A stretch of DNA of 64,000 bases from Phenylobacterium sp. (GTDB lineage Bacteria; Pseudomonadota; Alphaproteobacteria; Caulobacterales; Caulobacteraceae): the NCBI RefSeq assembly GCF_022402485.1, contig NZ_JAKRSA010000020.1, forward strand, positions 1 to 64,000, in the 5' to 3' direction. Each line of letters begins with the position of its first letter. The first letter of the stretch is position 1. Below the pieces are notes generated by a model. It was not told the origin of the DNA. It did no database searches and was given only the letters and a program-made list of their open reading frames with translations. Below are positions 56,247 through 63,871 of this stretch, piece after piece. The position numbers and the translations under genes are program-made.

Positions 56247-57194
56247 ATGCGGCGGCGATCAGGTGCGATCCTGGCGGCGATCGGCCTTGGACTTGCAGGC
56301 TGTAGCGGCGAGACGAAGGTATCCGACGGAACGTGGCAAAGTGAGATGCGCGAAGTCAGGATGGCGGTGCGGGGGTCCGAGGACGATCCCATGATCACCC
56401 GGCGTCTGACCGCCTATAAAGACTATCTCAGCCGCGCCACCGGTTTGCCGGTCAAGCTCTACGAGTCCTCGGACTACAACGGGACCATCCAGGCGCTGTC
56501 CAGCGGCCAGGTGGACATCGCCACCATCGCAGGCGGCGGCTACGCCAATGTGGACGCTCAGATCGGTGACCTGGCCGAGCCCATCCTCACCATTCGCCAG
56601 GCCGAGGGTGACATCGGCTACTATTCCGGCCTGCTGGTGATGGCCAGCAGTCCCTACAAGTCGATCCAGGACCTCAAGGGCAAGACCCTGGGCTACGTCG
56701 ATTTCAACTCCACCTCCGGCTACCTCTATCCCCGCGCCGTCATGCGAAGCCAAGGCATCGAGCCGGAAACCTTCTTTGGGCGCTCCAGCTTTGCAGGGGG
56801 GCACACCCAAGCGGTGATGGCCCTCGACAATGGCCAGTTCGACGCCACCATCATCAATATGGGCGGCGGCGACCCCGTGAACGGGTTCACCACCGGTGCT
56901 CACTTCACCATGGCGCGGCGCGGGGTGGTGGATCTGGACGACTTCCGGATCATCTGGACCGCAGGGCCCATGCCCAACAGTGCTGTGGTGGTTCGCACCG
57001 ACAGACCCCAACCGTTCATCGACGTGGTGCGCGGCGCCATGGCGGCTCTGCCCTATGACGATCCCGAGGTCTGGGGCGATATCGGGCAGCCGGACGGGGC
57101 GGCGTTTACGTCGGTGACCCGCAACCATTACGCCGAAATCATCAAACTGCGGGCTGACGACATCGCCGCGCGCCGCAGCGGAGAACGTCAATGA
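56247..57194 (+). CDS. Phosphonate-type ABC transporter substrate-binding lipoprotein (PhnD-like)
   Basis: Periplasmic binding protein of 315 residues anchored as a lipoprotein (LGLAGCSG, Cys near residue 19). It belongs to the PhnD/PtxB/HtxB family: TYKD-like AYKDYLSRATGLPVKLYESSDYNGTIQALSSGQVDIATIAGGGYA near residue 60 and DLKGKTLGYVDFNSTSGYLYPRAVM near residue 150 are the two family blocks that line the ligand cleft. Ligand may be a phosphonate, phosphite or phosphate ester. First gene of a five-gene transport block; it overlaps the second binding protein by 4 bp. Confidence 0.9.
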   Translation: MRRRSGAILAAIGLGLAGCSGETKVSDGTWQSEMREVRMAVRGSEDDPMITRRLTAYKDYLSRATGLPVKLYESSDYNGTIQALSSGQVDIATIAGGGYANVDAQIGDLAEPILTIRQAEGDIGYYSGLLVMASSPYKSIQDLKGKTLGYVDFNSTSGYLYPRAVMRSQGIEPETFFGRSSFAGGHTQAVMALDNGQFDATIINMGGGDPVNGFTTGAHFTMARRGVVDLDDFRIIWTAGPMPNSAVVVRTDRPQPFIDVVRGAMAALPYDDPEVWGDIGQPDGAAFTSVTRNHYAEIIKLRADDIAARRSGERQ

Positions 57195-58045
57195 GGCGCT
57201 TGCTTCTTGCCTGTGGCGCCGTTCTGCTCAGTGCTGCCCAGGCGCAGACGCCCACCCTGCCCATTCGGATCGCCGATATCAGCGGCCAGGCTGGCCCGTG
57301 TGCGCCGCCACCTTCCGACGCGCCGGCGGCCCAAAAGGCCTATCTGCAGCTTCTGGCTGAACGGATGAGGACCGAGGTCCTCAATTGCCCCATGCCAGAT
57401 GCCGCCGCCGCAGCCAAAGCCCTCGCGGCTGGCGAGATTGATATGGCGCGCCTTGACGGAGCGGCCTTCGCGCCGGTGTCCGATCAGGTGCGCAGCATAC
57501 TGACCACCCGTGCGGTGGGCGACCTTAGCCGGCTGCCCATCGTGGTCGCCACCCTGGGCAGCTCAAAAGCTCAGAACCTGGCCGACCTTGCGGGCGCGAC
57601 CCTGGTGTTTGGCGGGCCGATGAAGGCCAGCCTGCAGGTTCCCCGGCAGGCGCTGGGCGACTATGGGGCTGATGAGGCCTTCTTCGGGGCCCAGACTGTG
57701 GCCCGCGACTATGAAGAGGCCGCTGCCCTGCTGCGGAGCGGTCAGGTCCAGGCGATGGCGCTCCATGCTGGTGCCTGGCAAAAGCTCTGCAGGAGCGACG
57801 AGTCAGACGCAGATGTCTGCAGTGACCTGCGGATTATCTGGCGACAACGCCCTGTCGCCGATCAGGCCTGGGCCATGCGGCTTGATACGACGGACGACCG
57901 CCGCTTCCGTATCGTGGGCATCCACGTGGCGCTCCATAACCAAGCCCCGGACATCTTCGCGTGGCTGGCCGGTCCAGGCGCCGAGGAAATCGAGCCCACC
58001 GAGCCCAAGGCCTTGCTTCATCAGGGACCGACGGTCGGATCATGA
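57191..58045 (+). CDS. Second, divergent PhnD-family binding protein
   Basis: Periplasmic protein of 284 residues with a Sec signal peptide (MRRLLLACGAVLLSAAQAQA). The fold pattern of PhnD relatives is visible (AKALAAGEIDMARLDGAAFAPVS, then DLAGATLVFGGPMKASLQVPRQAL), but the residues around the ligand pocket differ greatly from the upstream protein and it has an unusual pair of Cys in the C-terminal lobe (WQKLCRSDESDADVCSD), which could form a disulfide. A second binding protein for one importer suggests a different or additional ligand. Overlaps phnE by 4 bp. Confidence 0.78.
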   Translation: MRRLLLACGAVLLSAAQAQTPTLPIRIADISGQAGPCAPPPSDAPAAQKAYLQLLAERMRTEVLNCPMPDAAAAAKALAAGEIDMARLDGAAFAPVSDQVRSILTTRAVGDLSRLPIVVATLGSSKAQNLADLAGATLVFGGPMKASLQVPRQALGDYGADEAFFGAQTVARDYEEAAALLRSGQVQAMALHAGAWQKLCRSDESDADVCSDLRIIWRQRPVADQAWAMRLDTTDDRRFRIVGIHVALHNQAPDIFAWLAGPGAEEIEPTEPKALLHQGPTVGS

Positions 58046-58929
58046 GTTTGACCCACCCCACTGTCGCAGCGTTTGAACAGGAACGTCGGCGGATGTTGAT
58101 CCGCCAGCGAGCTCAAGCCGCCGTCGGTCTGGCGATTTTCACCGTGCTGCTGGTCGTGTCCTTTCAGCGGAGCCAGTTCTTTGGCTCCGAGATCGGCGGC
58201 GACCCGCTGGGGCGGCTCCTCGACTTTCTCCAGCGCATGAACCCGCATCTGAGGCCTGAGGTGCTGCTTGAGGACCGTCAGACCCGGGGCTCGCTGCACT
58301 CCTGGTTCTACGCCCTGCCCATCTGGTTGAAGGCGGCCTGGCAAACGGTGCAGATGGCGATCCTGGCGACCGCCCTCGGGACGGTCCTGGCCCTGGGTGC
58401 CTCTTTTCTCACCGCCCAGAACATCATGCCGTTCGCCCCGGTCCGCTTTGTGGTGCGACGCATTCTGGAAGCGATCCGCACCCTCCCGGATCTGATCATG
58501 GCCTTGATCCTGGTGGCGGCCTTTGGGGTCGGTCCCCTGGCTGGCGTCTTGACCCTGACCATTTCCACCCTCGGGGGCCTGGGCAAGCTGTTTGCCGAGA
58601 TCAACGAGGAGATCGATCCCCGTCAGCTGGAGGCGCTGCAGGCCAGCGGCGCAGGTCCCCTGAAGAAGATCCGCTATGGGGTCATGCCGCAGGTGCTGCC
58701 GAACTATGCCTCCTATGCGCTGATCCGGCTGGAAGGGAACCTGGCGGGGGCTGCGGCCCTGGGCATTGTCGGGGCTGGCGGCATCGGTATCGAGCTGCAG
58801 AGGGCCATCACCTACACCGAGTTCGACACCTATCTGGCGATCCTGCTGATCATCATCGCCATGATCTTCCTGATCGACCTGTTCTCCGAGGCGGTGCGCC
58901 ATCGCCTCATCGGTCTGGAGAAGGCCTGA
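58042..58929 (+). CDS. Phosphonate ABC transporter permease (PhnE-like), first
   Basis: Inner-membrane permease of 295 residues with six hydrophobic segments. The EAA loop coupling to PhnC reads EALQASGAGPLKKIRYGVMPQVLPNYASYALIRLEGNLAGAAALGIVGAGGIGIEL near residue 205, the strongest PhnE signature. The start ATG overlaps the preceding stop (ATGA). A tandem second permease follows, so a heterodimeric channel is likely, in place of the single PhnE of E. coli. Confidence 0.92.
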   Translation: MSLTHPTVAAFEQERRRMLIRQRAQAAVGLAIFTVLLVVSFQRSQFFGSEIGGDPLGRLLDFLQRMNPHLRPEVLLEDRQTRGSLHSWFYALPIWLKAAWQTVQMAILATALGTVLALGASFLTAQNIMPFAPVRFVVRRILEAIRTLPDLIMALILVAAFGVGPLAGVLTLTISTLGGLGKLFAEINEEIDPRQLEALQASGAGPLKKIRYGVMPQVLPNYASYALIRLEGNLAGAAALGIVGAGGIGIELQRAITYTEFDTYLAILLIIIAMIFLIDLFSEAVRHRLIGLEKA

Positions 58930-59750
58930 TGTCGAAAGACACCTATGATCAGGCTCTGGCCATTGCGCCGAACGCCCTGCGCGCGCCCTGGACCCGCCGG
59001 GTACGGGACGGGGTCCTGTTGCTGCTGGCCCTGGCTGCCCTGGTGGGCATGGCCATTGATCTTGGGCTGGCACCTGGTGCCCTGATGACCGGCTTTGGCA
59101 AACTTGGCCGGTTCCTGGGCGAGATGTTCCCGCCGTCCTCCGGCGGTCAGTCGGTGCGGATTATCAGGGCCCTGGGTGAGACCTTCGCCATGGCCTTCGC
59201 CGGCACCGTGATCGCCGCTGTGGTGGCGCTGCCGCTCGGGGTCATCGGGGCCAAGACGGTGGTCTCCCATCCGCTGCTTCATTTCGGTTTCCGTCGGTTC
59301 CTGGATATCTTCCGCGGAATTCCGGCCCTGGTCTGGGCCCTGATCCTGGTGTCAGTCTTTGGTCTGGGTCCCTTCGCCGGGGTTGTGGCTCTGGCCCTGG
59401 CCGACATTCCCAACCTCGCCAAGCTGTTCTCCGAGACCCTGGAGAACACCGATCCCAAGCCGATTGAAGGCGTCCGCTCGGCCGGCGCGCCGCCCCTGGC
59501 GGTGATGCGGTATGGCCTGGCCCCGCAGTTCGCGCCTGTGGCCACAAGCCAGACCCTGTTCTTCCTGGAGGGCAATTTCCGCAATGCCGGCGTCCTGGGG
59601 ATCGTCGGTGCCGGGGGCATCGGCTTTGAGCTGGATGAGCGGATCCGCATCTTCGCCTTTGACGAAGTGGCCTTCATCATCCTGTTGTTCATGATCTGCG
59701 TGGCCGCTCTCGACACCCTGTCGAGAGCCCTGCGTAACCGCCTGGCCTAG
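58929..59750 (+). CDS. Phosphonate ABC transporter permease (PhnE-like), second
   Basis: Second permease (273 aa), six hydrophobic segments, EAA loop EGVRSAGAPPLAVMRYGLAPQFAPVATSQTLFFLEGNFRNAGVLGIVGAGGIGFEL. The two PhnE proteins are clearly paralogous and arranged in tandem with a 1-bp overlap. It converges with the kinase gene (4-bp overlap of their ends). The matching ATPase gene lies beyond the kinase, about 1 kb downstream on the same strand. Confidence 0.92.
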   Translation: MSKDTYDQALAIAPNALRAPWTRRVRDGVLLLLALAALVGMAIDLGLAPGALMTGFGKLGRFLGEMFPPSSGGQSVRIIRALGETFAMAFAGTVIAAVVALPLGVIGAKTVVSHPLLHFGFRRFLDIFRGIPALVWALILVSVFGLGPFAGVVALALADIPNLAKLFSETLENTDPKPIEGVRSAGAPPLAVMRYGLAPQFAPVATSQTLFFLEGNFRNAGVLGIVGAGGIGFELDERIRIFAFDEVAFIILLFMICVAALDTLSRALRNRLA

Positions 59751-60622
59751 GCCTGATACGGTCGGTAGAGACCTGGCCCCGCGTCCACAGGGGCAGAACT
59801 GCTCAGTCCCACGGTGACAGCGCCCCAGGCGCAGGCCTGGATCAGCGCTGGCTCCATGTCGGCCCCGGCGCTTAGGGCCTCCAACAGGCCAGCCGCAAAC
59901 ACGTCGCCTGCGCCTGTGGCGTCGACCACCTTTGCGGCCGGTGGGCGTACGGTGACCGGCGCGCTGTGGCTATAGGCGCTGGCACCGGCTGCCCCATGGG
60001 TCACGACAATCGCCCTCAGGGCCGCGCCAAACACCGCCTGGGCGGCGGCAAAGGGCGCTTCCAGGGTGGCGGGGTCCAGGTCATCGGCGGAACAGACCAC
60101 CACATCGGCCCGGCCGCGATAATGGGGTGCAGGCCAGTGGACCACCACGGGGCCCCGGCTGACAGCGGCCCAGGCCTCAGCCCCGGGGAAGGCGGCCCGC
60201 AGATAGAGCCCGCCAGGCCGCACCTCGGGGTGATCTTCGGGGGCGGGCAGGGGGGGCAGGACCAGGCGGCCTCGATCGAGATCAAGTCCCATCACCACCC
60301 GTTCTCCGTCGGGCTCAATCAGGATCAGGGTTGTGCGGCTCTCCCCAGGCCTTCGCCCGACCAGCGCCACGTTCAGGCCGGCGGCTGCAGCCATGGCGAT
60401 GGCTTCATCCCCGCCGGCGTCCCCGGCCACCAGGCTCGCCAGGCGGACATGGTGTCCCGCCTTATGCAGCGCCACGCCGGCATTGGCCCCGCCGCCCCCC
60501 AGGCGGGGTGCCAGCCGCGCCTCAAGGCTTCGCCCGGTGACACGGCCGCCCTTTTCGAGGTGCCCCTCCAGCCAGACCGGCCGGTCCAGGGCCAGCGCGC
60601 CGATCACCAGGAAATCTGCCAT
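59747..60622 (-). CDS. PfkB family carbohydrate kinase
   Basis: Soluble sugar/nucleoside kinase-like protein of 291 residues. Ribokinase-family features are GGGGANAGVALHKAGHHVRLASLVAGDAGG near residue 40 (N-terminal) and VVDATGAGDVFAAGLLEAL near residue 228 containing the catalytic Asp and anion hole. It is transcribed against the surrounding phn genes. Substrate cannot be told; in this context a ribose- or ribose-phosphate kinase feeding PhnN chemistry is an attractive guess, but a generic sugar kinase is equally possible. Confidence 0.88.
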   Translation of the reverse strand: MADFLVIGALALDRPVWLEGHLEKGGRVTGRSLEARLAPRLGGGGANAGVALHKAGHHVRLASLVAGDAGGDEAIAMAAAAGLNVALVGRRPGESRTTLILIEPDGERVVMGLDLDRGRLVLPPLPAPEDHPEVRPGGLYLRAAFPGAEAWAAVSRGPVVVHWPAPHYRGRADVVVCSADDLDPATLEAPFAAAQAVFGAALRAIVVTHGAAGASAYSHSAPVTVRPPAAKVVDATGAGDVFAAGLLEALSAGADMEPALIQACAWGAVTVGLSSSAPVDAGPGLYRPYQA

Positions 60623-60732
60623 GCCATCGCCTCCGCAGACTTCCCCCTAGGCCAGCCCGGTGACGGGGGCGAGACACCCCGCATGGGCCAAGCCGACAAA
60701 TTGTCACTTGGTAGGCGCAAGGCGCCCGAGGG

Positions 60733-60750
60733 CCGTCACGCCGGGGTCAC
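60733..60750 (+). promoter_or_regulatory. Pho-box-like direct repeat upstream of phnC
   Basis: CCGTCAC (60733-60739) and GGGTCAC (60744-60750) are spaced 4 bp, giving the 11-bp period of a Pho box. A further TTGTCAC lies at 60701-60707. The arms differ from CTGTCAT at two or three positions each. A similar pair precedes phnD, so a shared regulator is possible. Confidence 0.35.
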
Positions 60751-60806
60751 TGGTGGTGCCTAAGCTGACACCCTTCAAGAGCTTGTCGCCGTACCCTGGA
60801 GCCAGG

Positions 60807-61589
60807 ATGCTAGAGCTGCGCAACGTGACCAAGCGGTTCGGGGAGGTCAGCGCCGTCGACGGCGTTTCCTTCACCTGTAATCGTGGGGAGTTCATCGGGA
60901 TCATCGGGCGCTCAGGCGCTGGAAAGTCCACCCTGTTGCGCATGATCAACCGCCTGGCCGAGCCGACGTCTGGTGAAGTGATCTGGGACGGCGAAGATGT
61001 CGGCAAGCTGAAAGGCAAGCCCCTGCGCCGCTGGCGTCGCCGCTGCGCCATGATCTTCCAGCAGTTCAACCTCTGCCCGCGCCTGGATGTGATCACCAAT
61101 GTCCTGGTGGGTGTCTTGGCCGAGCGCCCCACCGCCACCTCACTCCTGAAGATTTTTCCGGCCGAAGACCGGGCTCGCGCCATCCTGGAGCTGGACCGCC
61201 TCGACATGGCCCAGGCCGCCCTGCAACGGGCCGCCACACTCTCGGGCGGGCAGCAGCAGCGTGTGGCCATCGCCCGGGCCATGTTGCAGGAGCCTGACAT
61301 GCTGCTGGCCGACGAGCCGGTGGCCTCCCTCGACCCCATCAACGCCGAGGTGGTGATGGAAGCGCTGCAGGATGTCTGCCGTGACCGCGGCATTCCTGTG
61401 ATCGTCAACCTGCACAGCCTCGACATTGCCCGTCGCTACTGCACGCGGGTCATCGGCATGTCCAAGGGCAAGATCATCTTTGATGGCCCACCGTCCGCCC
61501 TGACCCCCGAGGTGGTCGACAAGATCTATGGCGTGCGGACCGGCCGGGCGGGATTGGCCTTCGCAGGCCCAGCCGTCGTGGCCGCCTGA
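60807..61589 (+). CDS. phnC: Phosphonate ABC transporter ATP-binding protein PhnC
   Basis: ABC ATPase of 260 residues that would energise the PhnE pair. Walker A is GIIGRSGAGKSTLLRMI near residue 33, the Q-loop IFQQFNLCPRLDV, the signature TLSGGQQQRVAIARAM near residue 148 and Walker B MLLADEPVASLDP follow. The family-specific spacing and HSLDIARRYCTRVIGMSKGKIIFDGPP near the end point to PhnC rather than a generic ABC protein. The start at 60807 is chosen because the upstream frame lacks conserved sequence. It ends overlapping the transferase gene by one base. Confidence 0.93.
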   Translation: MLELRNVTKRFGEVSAVDGVSFTCNRGEFIGIIGRSGAGKSTLLRMINRLAEPTSGEVIWDGEDVGKLKGKPLRRWRRRCAMIFQQFNLCPRLDVITNVLVGVLAERPTATSLLKIFPAEDRARAILELDRLDMAQAALQRAATLSGGQQQRVAIARAMLQEPDMLLADEPVASLDPINAEVVMEALQDVCRDRGIPVIVNLHSLDIARRYCTRVIGMSKGKIIFDGPPSALTPEVVDKIYGVRTGRAGLAFAGPAVVAA

Positions 61590-62281
61590 TGGGACTGAAG
61601 CTCGCAGACCGGCCCCTGTCGCCGGGCTATCGCTATTTCGAGCGCTTCGTCCCGCCGCCGGAGACCGCTGAGCGTCCAAAGGGCGCTGAGCCGGCCATCA
61701 ACGCCCAGGCCCAGGTGCATGACAGCATCCTTGGCCCCTGGTGCCGGGTGGGCGCGCGGACCAGTCTGTCGGAAACTGCGATGGGGGCGTTCAGCTACAT
61801 CGTCAACGATTCCAGCTCGGCCTATGCCGAGATCGGCAAGTTCTGCTCCATCGCCCGGGACGTGCGGATCAATCCTGGCAATCACCCCACCTGGAAGGCC
61901 GCGCAGCATCACTTCAGCTACCGTGCCATCTCCTATGAGCTGGGGGACGAGGACGACCACGACTTCTTCGAGTGGCGGCGGTCTCATACCGTGACGCTCG
62001 GCCACGATGTGTGGCTCGGCCATGGCGTAACGATCCTCCCTGGCGTCACTGTGGGCACCGGCGCAGTTGTCGGGGCCGGCGCAGTGGTGTCCAAGGATGT
62101 CGCCCCCTTCACCATCGTGGGCGGGGTACCGTCCAAGCCGATCCGTGAGCGCTTCCCCAAGGCGGTGCAGGACGGCCTTCTCGCGATCGCCTGGTGGGAC
62201 TGGGACCATGAACGCCTCGCCGACGCCCTCGACGACTTCCGCGCCCTCGACGCTGACGCCTTCGTTGAAAAATACGCCTGA
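61589..62281 (+). CDS. Phosphonate-associated hexapeptide-repeat transferase
   Basis: Left-handed beta-helix acyltransferase-like protein of 230 residues, of the group found in C-P lyase and phosphonate operons (often named phosphonate metabolism transferase, hexapeptide family). GLSPGYRYFERFVPPPETAERP at the N-terminus and SETAMGAFSYIVNDSSSAYAEIGKFCSIARDVRINPGNHP near residue 70 are family-typical; VTLGHDVWLGHGVTILPGVTVGTGAVVGAGAVVSKDV is the repeat coil. Acceptor is unknown, though amine-bearing phosphonates are suspected. It overlaps phnN, which starts 17 bases before its end. Confidence 0.88.
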   Translation: MGLKLADRPLSPGYRYFERFVPPPETAERPKGAEPAINAQAQVHDSILGPWCRVGARTSLSETAMGAFSYIVNDSSSAYAEIGKFCSIARDVRINPGNHPTWKAAQHHFSYRAISYELGDEDDHDFFEWRRSHTVTLGHDVWLGHGVTILPGVTVGTGAVVGAGAVVSKDVAPFTIVGGVPSKPIRERFPKAVQDGLLAIAWWDWDHERLADALDDFRALDADAFVEKYA

Positions 62282-62828
62282 GCGCGGTTGGCTGGTTCTG
62301 GTGGTCGGCCCCTCGGGGGTCGGCAAGGATACCTTGATCGATGGGGCCCGCGCGGCCCTGGCCGATAACCCCCAGGTGGTTTTTCTCCGCCGGGAGATTA
62401 CGCGCCCGGCCGAGGCCGGCGGAGAGGACCACCAGCCGATCAGCGAGACGGAATTCCAAAGTCGCCAGGCGGCCGGCGCATATCTGCTGTCCTGGACCGC
62501 GCACGGGCTTTGCTACGGCGCGCCAGCCTCAGCCTTGAAGGATCTGACCCAGGGCCGCACGGTGGTGGTCAATGTCTCCCGCGGCGTGATCGATGAAGCG
62601 CGGCGGCTCTATCATCCTGTCCGCGTGATTGCGGTGAGCGCAGATCCCGATCAGCTCGCCGAGCGGCTTCGTCAGCGGGGCCGGGAATCGGCGGCGGAAG
62701 TCGTTGATCGCATCGCCCAAGCCCAGGCCTACGACGTGACCGGGGATGACGTGGTCGCATTAAAAAACGACGGCTCACGAGAAGCCGGCGTCATGGCTAT
62801 GATAAGAGCCATAATGATTGAGCCTTGA
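62265..62828 (+). CDS. phnN: Ribose 1,5-bisphosphokinase PhnN
   Basis: Kinase of 187 residues with a P-loop (VVGPSGVGKDTL near residue 16) of the guanylate-kinase-like fold; it converts ribose 1,5-bisphosphate to PRPP, the step that recycles the ribose moiety released by C-P lyase. The signature includes FLRREITRPAEAGGEDH near residue 45 and SWTAHGLCYGAP near residue 80. TTG at 62265 is the best start (GTG codons lie inside the P-loop), 17 bp inside the transferase gene. No C-P lyase genes (phnGHIJKLM) are in the window. Confidence 0.92.
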   Translation: MKNTPERGWLVLVVGPSGVGKDTLIDGARAALADNPQVVFLRREITRPAEAGGEDHQPISETEFQSRQAAGAYLLSWTAHGLCYGAPASALKDLTQGRTVVVNVSRGVIDEARRLYHPVRVIAVSADPDQLAERLRQRGRESAAEVVDRIAQAQAYDVTGDDVVALKNDGSREAGVMAMIRAIMIEP

Positions 62829-62891
62829 GTCTGGAGCCGTCCCGCCAGCCTGCTAAGAGGGCGGCCCCTGTGTCCGCGTTAGGAGCCGCCC

Positions 62892-63866
62892 GTGGTCGAC
62901 TCACTGCAAATGGCCCTGACCAATCTGCTGACCCCGGCCATTCTGTTTTTCCTGCTGGGGTTTGGGGCGGGCTGGTTCAAGTCCGACCTGTCGATCCCCG
63001 AGAGCACGGCCAAGACCCTGGCCCTGGTGCTGATGCTGTCCATTGGGTTCAAGGGCGGGGTTGAGGCGGCCCGGGCGGGGATGAGCCCGGACTTTCTCAA
63101 GGCCGCTGGCGTCGGCCTGATCCTCAGCTTCGGCATTCCAGTTATCGCCTTCGCCATACTGAGGGTCATCAGCCGGCTGGACCGCACCACCTCGGCGGCG
63201 ACTGCGGCGCATTATGGCTCGGTCTCCATCGTCACCTTCGTGGCCGGCACCGAGTTCCTGCGGGTCAGCGGGGTGCCGTTCGGCGGGTACATGGTCGCGG
63301 TGGTGGCCCTGATGGAAACCCCGGCCATTCTCTCGGCCTTGATCCTGGCCGGCGGGGGCGCAGCCGGCCGCCAGGGCCTGCGCGGTGAGCTGTTCCGCGA
63401 GGTGGCCCTGAACGGCTCGGTCGTCCTGCTGATCGGCGCCTTCCTGGTCGGACTGCTCAGCGGCGACGCCGGCATGTCCAAGTTGGAGGTGTTTGTCGGC
63501 CCCGTCTTCCAGGGGGTGCTGGTGCTGTTCCTGCTCGACATGGGGCTGGTAGCGGCCAGGCGTCTCAGCGCGGCCAGGTCCCTGACCTTACCCTTGATCG
63601 CCTTTGCGATCTTCATGCCGCTTTTGTCGTCGGTGCTGTCCCTGGCTCTATCCCTGGCCCTAGGCCTGTCGGTAGGTAATGCTGCGGTCCTGGCCATTCT
63701 GGCGGCCAGCGCGTCTTACATCGCGGTGCCTGCCGCCATGCGGATCGCCCTGCCGGACGCCGATCCCGGCGTCTATCTGACCTTGTCCCTGGCTGTGACA
63801 TTCCCCTTCAATCTGGTCTTCGGTATTCCCCTCTATACGGCGGCCACCGCCGCCCTCCTCGGGTGA
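62892..63866 (+). CDS. SbtA-type sodium-dependent bicarbonate transporter family permease
   Basis: Inner-membrane protein of 324 residues with ten hydrophobic segments, matching SbtA (DUF897), first described in cyanobacterial CO2-concentrating mechanisms. Family blocks include ALVLMLSIGFKGGVEAARAGM near residue 50, AAHYGSVSIVTFVAGTEFL near residue 110 and SASYIAVPAAMRIALPDADPGVYL near residue 280. AGGAG at 62880-62884 supports the GTG start. A PII-like gene follows after 5 bp, matching the SbtA-SbtB pairing. The substrate in a heterotroph could be bicarbonate or another small anion. Confidence 0.88.
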   Translation: MVDSLQMALTNLLTPAILFFLLGFGAGWFKSDLSIPESTAKTLALVLMLSIGFKGGVEAARAGMSPDFLKAAGVGLILSFGIPVIAFAILRVISRLDRTTSAATAAHYGSVSIVTFVAGTEFLRVSGVPFGGYMVAVVALMETPAILSALILAGGGAAGRQGLRGELFREVALNGSVVLLIGAFLVGLLSGDAGMSKLEVFVGPVFQGVLVLFLLDMGLVAARRLSAARSLTLPLIAFAIFMPLLSSVLSLALSLALGLSVGNAAVLAILAASASYIAVPAAMRIALPDADPGVYLTLSLAVTFPFNLVFGIPLYTAATAALLG

Positions 63867-63871
63867 GATCC

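Noticed and set aside
56080..56398. Short open frames in both strands of the phnD leader and start
   Set aside because: They overlap each other and the phnD gene, lack ribosome sites and resemble no protein family.
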